A DNA stretch of 64,000 bases, taken from assembly GCA_963921825.1 (NCBI GenBank), contig OY997593.1, positions 62,728,039-62,792,038 of the forward strand. The letters are read 5' to 3'. Below, piece after piece: positions 56,250 to 64,000 of the stretch. The notes beneath the pieces were generated by a model. The model did not search any database, was not told the DNA's origin, and saw only the letters and a list, made by a program, of their open reading frames with translations. The DNA comes from Erodium maritimum (Eukaryota; Streptophyta; Magnoliopsida; Geraniales; Geraniaceae). The translations under genes and the position numbers were made by a program. The first letter of the stretch is position 1; the number at the start of each line of letters is the position of its first letter.

Positions 56250-58238
56250 TTCTCTCACGCTTGTCCCGTGCCTCTCTCGAGGATACCCTAAACCCCTATG
56301 ATGCTACTCCTTCTACAACCACGACACCACCAGCCACAACTACTATACCATCGCCGCTTGCATCACCAATGACTTTCTCTGTCACGACCTTGAGTGCTGG
56401 CCTGAACGTCCCACCGCCACGCCCTTCACACGAGGTTATCATCCCTCTTAAGGCGCGACGCAAACGAAAACCTGGAGTCGCTCAATCTTCCTCCACCCCC
56501 TCTCCATCGCTTCCTTTACCGATCACCACCACTGCAATCATGGCGTTCTCCCCGAGCTTTACTCTGTCGACGCCCCTCTCCATCATACCAAAACGAGGGG
56601 GCAACCCGTGAAAACCATAGCTTTAACTTACGTTCTAAGTAATCCTAAGACGGATCCTAACCCGCTTCTCCAAGACGGTCCTAAGTCTTTATGAGGTGGG
56701 TCATGGATATCACGGCATGTTCCGATCCCCCTCCCCTCTCTCGTAACTTCTCTGGTGATTCCAGTACTACTGGGAAAAGGCATGGTTGCCCGTTCAAGGG
56801 ATGCTTCTCCAATCCTCGTTGACTCGTCGGTTCCGTTTGTCCCAATGCCCCCTCGCTTGATGAGTTCGCCCATGGATAGCCTGAATAAGAGCCTCTATAT
56901 ATGTTCTCTCGAGGAGAAGGAAGACATGGAGGTTCTTGTCCCATTTACCTCGCTAAAACCTACTATTCTAGCTCGCCAAAGTTTTGGCATGCTCGGGAAA
57001 CTACTAACCTCATAGCCTCCCCGGAAGGACGTCATGCTTAGGATCATTACTAAGGTATGGGGTCGCTCGGCGTTAGGTTTGGTCGTCAAGGATGTTGAAT
57101 CGGGCGTCTTTGCATTATACTTTGAGTCTTAAGAGGCTCAGGCATGGATTTGTGGAAACGAGCCCTAGTGCTTCGATGGTCACCCATTACTTCTTGGGTA
57201 CATCGATCCAATGGCCCGATATCCTCCCAGTTTGGGTCGTCTGCAACTCTGAGTCTATTCCAAAGGCTTACCATTATTGGTATGGACAAAAACAACTGGG
57301 GAGAACATAGGGGCTTCTTTTGGAGTTTGTGTGAACGTCCCATGTGACCAGTGGGGTCTTTATTGGGGAGGGGCGGTCAAGGTCTGTTTATGGCACTCTC
57401 TGGAGCGCCCCTTGCGGTTTTGAGAGTTCCCGGATCCGATTCAGGTCTCCTGGACCTATACTAAGCTGCCCAACTTCTGTTTTAAATCTGGGAGGATTGG
57501 CCCAAGTCGTTCGGGATTGTGACTAGGAGACGCCTAAAATACCTCGCTTTGAGCCTCACTGTTGGAGTTCAAGGCAAACCACCAGGGTATGAACTATGCT
57601 ACAAATTGGGAGATCAAGGAGTCCCCGGTCATTTCACCAGGTTTGCAGTTTTGACCCCAAACATGGTAAATAAGAGCCCCTTACCTCGATGAAGGGGGCA
57701 ATTGTAACCTTGAATATTGTACCTAACCCTTGAGGTACAGTGGATAGGGTCGAAGATCCAGGCTAGAGAAATTGGGAGATCGGTCAGCCCACATCAAGTG
57801 GGTCGGTTGCCAACTCAGGGCTACCTTACCTAGGGCGCCAATGATGAAGATGGGGTTAGTTGTAGAACCTCGTGAAGATCAGGCGAGGGTAGGTAAGCAG
57901 CCTCGCCAGAATGAATAATAGACAACACGGGCTTCAGGAACAGTATCCGACATGGGTTCTTGATTAAAGCCTGTATTCCCCTTGATAATGTTGAGTTTAG
58001 GTTCGATCGCACTCCTCACGATGAGAAGAGTCCCCCTCCACCCATATGATCAAGAATCGTTTAGGCATTATCTTGAGCGGTTCCCGACAATATCGACTTT
58101 ATAATTTTTTAATCTTTTTTTTAAAATCGGGTATGACACCTATGATTTATCATAGAATTTTTGAAAAGGGATTTCTTGGGGGAGCTCTCCTTGTACTGAC
58201 TCTTTTTAAGTTTAATAAAATTGATAAATTTTTCTAAA
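56250..58238 (+). mobile_element. Decayed LINE with ORF1 remnant and 3' end
   Basis: An ORF1-type remnant (56260-57330) is followed by a 3' region (57698-58238) that matches the copy at 11435-12006 and ends in AATAAAATTGATAAATTTTTCTAAAAAAA. No clear TSD was found. ORF2 is absent, so this copy has lost its enzyme-coding part or is an internal deletion. Confidence 0.6.
56880..57330 (+). pseudogene. LINE ORF1 remnant, DUF4283-like
   Basis: Across two frames the translation gives VLVPFTSLKPTILARQSF, then a stop, VWGRSALGLVVKDVESGVFA, YFES, stop, AQAWICGNEP and YFLGTSIQWPDILPVWVV. This is the sequence of conserved blocks in plant LINE ORF1 (variable lead, xGxFxFxF strand, LxLxxW-PD, PVWV). Upstream 56261-56611 is a Pro/Ser/Thr-rich frame with a basic ARRKRKPG motif that could be a displaced ORF1 linker. 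Stops and a shift make it non-functional. Confidence 0.55.
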
Positions 58239-58325
58239 AAAACTGATCAGTATGATTCAAATGATTAATATAAATTTAATCTTTTTTTGAAGCGGGAAAG
58301 AAGTAGTATTACGATAAAATCGTGC

Positions 58326-59045
58326 TTACAAGGAGGGACCTAACAGTCCCGGATACCAGCTTTTTCCCAACCGGTCGTAGCCCGTCAGGCGCACATGGTT
58401 CCATACATATAGTCCGTTTTGATTCGCGGATCCGAACTTAGGAGTTCCTCGATCCAACGTTACAAAAAAATAATAAACCAAATTCCTAAACTTATTGAGC
58501 CACATGATTATTCGAACTAAAACAACGAAACCTACTGGAGAATTTGTCTTTAGTGCAGAATTCCCGAGATCTCCCTGCTGCAAAAACTTGTTCGGGGTTG
58601 AGAGTCCCGAAGTTGGGTGCCTGTGAAGTAGGTCACGAATTCCCATTCCTCCTCCCGGATCCCAGATCCATCTAGGAAGCAGGCCCATGTCGGCGAGGGG
58701 TGACCCTGGGGCGGTAGGCCGCTGCAGAGGGAAGACGGCGCGTGGAGCCCGTATTCCGGAAAGCGTCAGGGGGGCCACGGTGGCTATTGGCTCGAGGGCG
58801 GGACATGTCCGGCGACGCATGATCGGTAGCGCGAAGCGAGGGAGAGGTCGTGGCACGGATTGAACGATAGGCGGCGACCTTCGGAGGTAGTCCGTCTGGA
58901 AAAGACAATAAAAAATAAAACCGACTCCGATCAAAAGAACGACGACGGTAGAATGGACCTCAAGGAGGTGTGTGGGGAGCTTTGAAAGCAGAGGCTTCGA
59001 TTGGACCCCGGAGGGCAGTGAAGAGCTTTGGAGCAGAGGATTCAA
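58326..59045 (-). CDS. Hypothetical ORF, 239 aa, doubtful
   Basis: An open frame of 239 codons with a hydrophobic stretch TVVVLLIGVGFIFYCLF near residue 34-50 that could span a membrane, then an Arg/Pro-rich part (RRSPPIVQSVPRPLPRF) and a less biased end. I recognise no family. It overlaps a GC-rich stretch in which several frames are open, and there is no intron or promoter evidence. It could be a fragment of a spliced gene or chance. Listed because it is the longest frame in this interval. Confidence 0.2.
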   Translation of the reverse strand: MNPLLQSSSLPSGVQSKPLLSKLPTHLLEVHSTVVVLLIGVGFIFYCLFQTDYLRRSPPIVQSVPRPLPRFALPIMRRRTCPALEPIATVAPLTLSGIRAPRAVFPLQRPTAPGSPLADMGLLPRWIWDPGGGMGIRDLLHRHPTSGLSTPNKFLQQGDLGNSALKTNSPVGFVVLVRIIMWLNKFRNLVYYFFVTLDRGTPKFGSANQNGLYVWNHVRLTGYDRLGKSWYPGLLGPSL

Positions 59046-59094
59046 TGGTGGAGAATGGTGGCTGCCATGGAAGAGGGGGTGGGGGAAGGGGCTG

Positions 59095-59124
59095 CGCGCA
59101 GAGAGAATTATTTCTCTCTGCGCG
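59095..59124. repeat. Perfect 13-bp inverted repeat with 4-nt loop
   Basis: CGCGCAGAGAGAA, TTAT, TTCTCTCTGCGCG: a strong hairpin in a purine-rich, GC-rich context just upstream of the doubtful minus-strand ORF. No T-run follows on either side, so it does not look like a simple terminator. Confidence 0.85.
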
Positions 59125-59159
59125 TAAAAATATTGGTCCGTACGTTGGAGTTATAATAT

Positions 59160-59849
59160 AAATTTAATCTTAGAGGTGCTTTAAATTCTATATTTGTATG
59201 TTTGGGCTGAATGCAAAATCAAGCGTATAAATGGGCCTACTTTTATACCTAGTTGGGTCTGGTCCATTGAGAAAAAATAACAATGAAAAAGTTAAAACCA
59301 AAATAGAATATCGAGATTACAGTGGGCACATAATTAGTAGCACATGAGAGACAAGAGAGGCTCAGGCTTGATTCAAACTAGTGCCGCATCTCGTGTTTGC
59401 TCTTTGTTGACGATTTGAATTTGTATTAAATGGGTTATCCTTTTATAATGTTTTAGGGTTCAACTTTCTCATCTGAATATCAGGGAGACAGTAGTAAATT
59501 GACCTCTCAAGGAAAGGGTCTTTACAATATGAACTTCACATTTTTATCCTTTTTATCTCATTTATTTTAAACCAAAACCTAAGAAAACGTAGCAATAGCT
59601 GTGCAGATAGGTTTATTGATTTATTGGTCCATGTAAAAATGTTTATAGGGGCCAGGTTTAGAGGTTTAACGTACAACAATAATGATGTAGAGATGTTTTG
59701 TCGGATCAAGATAACATATGAGTTTTTATGGGCTACTATCTCGATCGAGACAGTATATGTGGACGGTGTATGGTCGATCGATCTCGATCGAGACATTATA
59801 TGTGGATGGTGTAAAAATGTGGTCGATCATGTCTCGATCGGTGATTTAT
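59160..59849. other. No gene; short GATCGAGA repeats next to the copia LTR
   Basis: Mostly AT-rich. At 59736-59845 the words ATCTCGATCGAGACA-TATATGTGGA(C/T)GGTGTA occur twice, with a third partial GTCTCGATCG. This array directly abuts the LTR at 59850. Confidence 0.5.
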
Positions 59850-59997
59850 TGTTGGGATTTAAACCGTGATCGTATATTCATTTCTCTTCTGTATTTGTAC
59901 ATAATTACAGATGAGATAGCAACAATTCAAATACAAGAGATTATCTATCTAGAGAGTTTGAATGGATTCAAACTCTCGTATAAGTCTATCTCTAACA
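59850..59997 (-). repeat. 3' LTR of the second copia element (148 bp)
   Basis: On the minus strand it reads TGTTAGAGATAGAC to AAATCCCAACA, with TGTT/AACA ends. It is preceded by GTAGGGGCG, the polypurine-tract position. The pol stop codon TAG lies inside its first bases. The partner LTR is off-window, so no TSD can be tested (the left flank is TTTAT). Confidence 0.8.
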
Positions 59998-62900
59998 CGC
60001 CCCTACAGTCGGGACGGGAGGTTCGCGGACGTTCAGTCTGGACCGAAAATCAAGAAACAGGACTCTCGGCAAGCCTTTAGTGAAGATGTCGGCAATTTGT
60101 GAACGTGAGGGGACGTGGAGTACTCGAACATGGCCCTTGGCAACCTTTTCCCGAACAAAATGAATGTCAAGCTCGATATGCTTCGTGCGCTGATGCTGAA
60201 CATGACTGCCAGACAGATATATGGCACTAATGTTGTCGCAGTAGACCAATGTGGCTCGGGAGAGAGGACAATGAAGCTCTAGTAGAAGATTCCGAAGCCA
60301 ACAAGCCTCAGACACAACATTAGCAACAAATGGATATTCCGCCTCAGTGCTGGAGCGAGAAAGGGTAGGCTGACGTTTGGAGGACCAAGAGACAAGATTG
60401 TCCCCCCAAAACACACAATATCCAGAAGTGGAGCGGCGAGTGTCTGGACAACCAGCCCAATCAGCATCCGTGTAAGAAACTAGGCCGGAAATAGGAGAGG
60501 AGTACAAGTGAAGACCGAGGTGTGTCGTGCCCTGTAGATATCGGATAATACGCTTCAAAGCGCCCATGTGACTAATCCTCGGATCATGCATATGTAGACA
60601 CACCTGCTGAACTGCATAAGAAATATCAGGTCTCGTGAAAGTGAGGTACTGTAGCGCCCCCGCAAGACTGCGGTACAAAGTCGGATTCTCAAATGGAGAA
60701 CTGTCTGATGCACTGAGTTTCCCCTGAGTATCAACTGGAGTTGTGGATGCAGAACACGAGGACATACCAGCACGATCGATGATCTCGGTGGCGTAGTTCT
60801 GTTAGGAGAGAAATAGACCACCGGAATGACGAGTCACAACAATGCCCAAAAAATAGGACAAGGGGCCTAGGTCTTTCATGGCAAACTCAGAGCTGAGTCG
60901 AGACATGACTGGGAGGCGAAGAGTTTCGCTCGAGGAAGCCAGGATGATGTCGTCCACATAAAGTAGGATACAAGTTGTATCTGGTCCATGGCGATAGATG
61001 AACAACGAGTGATCCGACCTGCTATGCACAAAACCAATCTCAGACACAAAATCAGTAAACCTCTGGTACCAAGCCCGAGGAGCTTGCTTTAGACCTTAAA
61101 GAGACCGGTTGAGCAAGAAAACATGATCAGGCTGAGTGGTGCTGCGAAAACCAAGCGGCTGATGAATGTAGACCGTCTCATTAAGATTTCCATGGAGGAA
61201 GGCATTCTTAACGTCTATCTGATGGATGGACCACGATCGAGATACTGCAATACTGAGGACAGTTCGAATAGTCGAGGGCTTGACCACTGGGCTGAATGTC
61301 TCATCGCAATCAACACCGACCTGCTGAGACCTGCCATCACAAACAAGGCGAGCCTTATATCGCTCAAAAGAACCGTCAGAACGAGTTTTATGCCGAAAAA
61401 TCCACATGGAACGAATAACATTCATTCCCACAGGACGTGGAACTAGAACCCACGTCTTATTATTAATCAAAGCATTAAATTCGTCTGTCATAGCGAGTTT
61501 CCAGTTAGGATCAAGCAGAGCATCTTCAGGATTACGGGGGATAGGGGATATAGATGTGGTAGAGTGGAGGTCGAAAATCACCTTAGGTTTAGAGATGCCA
61601 GACCTGCTCCGTGTGACCATTTGATGTGCTGGTGCATATGGAAGAGGATCCGGAGCTACAACCGGAGGTGATTGCTGGGCATGTGCCGGTTTTGGTGGAG
61701 AAGAGGGCTCGGGCCGAGGCTTGGGTGATCTGGTAGGGCTGGCGGGAGCTGTTGGGCCGGGCTCGGAGTGCTGAGAGCTTGTGGATCCAGGTGGGACTGG
61801 GCTTGGAGCACTAATTCGGTCGGGTAGAGCACTGTGGGCTTGGGTGGGGCTATGGTCGGGCTTGGGTGGTGAGTCCGGGCCAAAAAATAGCTGAGTCCGT
61901 GCAGCTGGAGATATTGGGCCTGATAAAAAATCATAGCTATGTGGCGAGGGTGAGCAAGAGGAAGTAAATGGAAACACCGTTTCATCAAATAATACATGCC
62001 TCGATATAATGAATTTGTTTGTTTGTAAATTAAAACAAACATACCCTCGATGATTAGGAGGAAATCCGACAAAAACACATGGTGTAGACCGAGCCTGCAG
62101 TTTGTTAATTGTGGTAGATGGAAAAAGAGGAAAACACAAACAACCGAAAACACGCAGGTGAGAATAAGAAGGAACACGACGATAGAGAGAAAAAGTAGGA
62201 GACGAGAAATTAAGCAACTTAGACGGGAGAATATTGGACAAGTAAGTAGACATGGACAATGCATACTGCCAATAAGACGGGGGAATGGACGCATGAAGAA
62301 GTAGGGTACGAAACATGTTGTTGATACTTCTGATCTTGCGTTCTGCACGACTATTCTGAAAGGAGGTATGTGGACACGAGAAGCGGAACACCAAGCCGGA
62401 CGAATCACCAAATGCACGAAACGGAGAGTTGTCGAACTCTTTTCCATTATCACACTGAAAACTTTTTATAGAGACCCCAAATTGTGTAGAAACATGAGCA
62501 TTAAATGAAAGAAATAACTTGAAGACATCATATTTCTTGCCCAAAGGAAATGTCCAGACAAAATTAGTGAAATCATCAAGCAATATCAAATAATATTTAT
62601 GACCAGATGTGCTCAAAACAGGAGATGTCCATAGATCAGCATGTACAATATCAAAAGGTGCATAAGTAACAGTCATAGACGTTTGAAAAGGAAGCCTAAC
62701 ACATTTACCAAGTACACATGACTGACAAACCAAAGTAAAAGCATTCGTACAACCAATAAGTTTAGTGCTACGAAGAGAATTAAACACCAGAGACCCCGGA
62801 TGACCTAAACGAGAATGCCACAATCCTGGAGACACAGTTGCAGAAGCAGAAAAAGGAATTGACGAATGACACGAAACATTAGATGTGACAGGATACAAAT

Positions 62901-63585
62901 CACCTGTGCTATTGCATCTTAAAACCAGATGTCCCGTCAGAAAATCCTTTACCGAAAAACCGAGGGGGTCAAATTCAATCGAGACATTATTATCACAGGT
63001 AAAACGGCGTATAGAAACCAAATTCTTAACAAGTTTCGGGGCATGGATTACGTTATTTAAGGTGTATTGGGGATGGGTGGGAAATAATGTTGCTTGTCCA
63101 TAACCAGAAATAGGGATGTTATTCCCGTCACCAACAATAACAGAACGATTAATATTTGAATTAAAATAAGAACGTAAGGTACCTGAGTTCGCTGTCATAT
63201 GGGAAGAAGCACCCGAGTCCATGTACCATTGACCATCACGAGCTGGTTGTATGGTGAGATTGGCCATGGCATTGGAAATGTCTGTCGGAACTGCTACATG
63301 GGCCTGAGATGGTGTGTTGGGCCTCGAACCCAAGACACCGTGCTGCTGTCCGTACTGAGTAGACATGCCTCGAGTCCATTGGCCGTGCATTGGACTTGTC
63401 GAGGACGGACATGGCGGCATTGGATTGAGCTGCGACTGCTGACCGGGCCAGGATGGGATGGGCTGCATCTGTTGGGCCATTTGATGGAGCTGCAGCTGCT
63501 GACCGGGCCAGGAAAGGATGGGCTGCGTCTGCTGGGCCATTGGATGGAGCTGCATTTGCTGTGATTTGGGCCGGTAATTCTGCAT
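59992..63585 (-). pseudogene. Copia Pol: protease, integrase, RT, RNase H, two nonsense changes
   Basis: From Met at 63585: a Gln/Pro/Met-rich lead, protease WYMDSGASSHMT (about 63220), integrase HHCC zinc part (LWHSRLGHPG, CQSCVLGKC), integrase core acids in HADLWTSP, QCDNGKEFD and RAERKIRSI, a Pro-rich linker, then reverse transcriptase with WIFRHKTRSDGSFERYKARL and IDVKNAFLHG. TAA replaces the Tyr of L-Y-G at about 61096, after which GLKQAPRAWYQ continues. LLYVDDIIL is intact at about 60970. A second TAA near 60800 replaces Gln before QNYA. RNase H has DADWAGCPDTRRSTSGY, STEAEYPFVAN (Arg usual for Pro) and HIELDIHFVRE. It ends in VPTVGAC. Confidence 0.88.
63425..63575 (-). repeat. 57-bp tandem repeat in the Pol lead
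   Basis: Two full and one partial copies of a unit coding QLHPMAQQ-QPI-SWPGQQ (plus strand CTGACCGGGCCAGGATGGGA type words). They lengthen the Gln-rich lead before the protease. Confidence 0.8.
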
Positions 63586-64000
63586 CGATTGTGATTCGCG
63601 ATGGGTTGCTGAGGTAAAAGACGTCGCTGGCGTTCTGCAATTGCGTGCGAACTGGAGCAGGCGTGCGAACTGGAGCAGACGTGCTAACTGGAATCGCAGA
63701 GTTGATCAGTGCTGGGAGAAGCCGAATGTTCCCAACATCGCTATTGGAGAGTTCCAAAAATTGCGATTGAAGTATGTTGATTCAGCGACTTGGAGACGTC
63801 TGCGGGTCCGCGTAAATTGGTGACAGGATCCACGGGCCAGAAGGATGGGCTTCACAGGCTTTAGAATAGAACGCAGCTTGAAGCAGGGGAGATCGCAGAA
63901 GCTGAACGCGATCTATTGACGACGCGAATTGGCAAAACAACTGGTGCAGGTGTGCGATCCGGAAGAGGAGATCGGAAGACTGAACCAAAAACGCAGAAGA
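63586..64000 (-). other. Upstream part of the second copia element, Gag not recognised
   Basis: The expected Gag CCHC knuckle (C-x2-C-x4-H-x4-C) was not found in any frame before the Met at 63585. Three copies of CGTGCGAACTGGAGCAG occur at 63645-63700. Frames on the minus strand (63782-63988 and 63236-63757) look like repeat-driven or leader sequence. Either Gag is rearranged here or it lies beyond the window. Confidence 0.5.

Larger units (their letters stand above)
59850..64000 (-). mobile_element. Second copia element, minus strand, 5' part outside window
   Basis: A short 148-bp LTR (59850-59997) ends the element. RNase H, reverse transcriptase, integrase and protease follow at rising coordinates on the minus strand, and the upstream gag side runs off the right edge. 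Much better preserved than the first copia element: only two stops interrupt the pol frame. Confidence 0.9.

Noticed and set aside
60033..63564. Many shadow frames opposite or beside the second copia pol
   Set aside because: They overlap a clear protease-integrase-RT frame and contain no motif of their own.

Overview
The window reads as nuclear DNA of a flowering plant, probably a eudicot. One intron-bearing gene can be recognised with confidence, a UDP-sugar transporter of the UTR2 type on the minus strand (42562-45339, seven exons). Almost everything else is transposable-element DNA: Ty1/copia, LINE, long solo LTRs, Mutator-like, CACTA and PIF/Harbinger-like elements. Many of these could be bounded exactly by target-site duplications (TSDs) read from the sequence. 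No bacterial, viral or organellar gene set was recognised, and no CRISPR array.

Layout. 1-5310: 3' two-thirds of a decayed copia element with its 3' LTR. 6737-9025: a Harbinger-like element with two SANT/Myb-like ORFs. 9082-9793: possible hAT-like miniature element. 9881-12006: two 5'-truncated LINE copies in series. 12217-14875: a Mutator-like element with a second member of its family inserted inside it. About 15795-29583: a second Harbinger-like element on the minus strand, opened by a near full-length L1-type LINE (16756-28112), which is itself interrupted by a solo LTR (24202-27778) and by another insertion (about 20999-22510). 30758-32842: a CACTA element carrying a nested Mutator MITE and a tRNA-like segment. 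33472-38519: a third Harbinger-like element holding a solo LTR. 38587-41560: two LINE remnants. 41785-42149: a Mutator-like MITE. 42562-45339: the gene. 45916-52710: a fourth Harbinger-like element holding two solo LTRs 51 bp apart. 52740-53770: decayed unrecognised ORF. 56250-58238: decayed LINE. 59850-64000: a second copia element, minus strand, running off the right edge.

How the parts relate. The nesting gives a relative order of insertion: Harbinger-like elements are oldest, then the LINE, then the solo LTRs. Four solo LTRs of one broad family each have perfect 5-bp TSDs. They carry tandem-repeat blocks at matching offsets whose sequences differ from copy to copy. The Harbinger-like elements share a layout of short terminal inverted repeats, a TATA-like box and SANT/Myb-like ORFs, with no transposase that I could see.

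I did not find a convincing new functional system. The points most worth following are the transposase-less SANT elements, the divergent LTR minisatellites, and the Mutator and CACTA nests. Boundaries given with an exact TSD are firm. LINE 5' ends, the first copia LTR end and gene-fragment limits are approximate.
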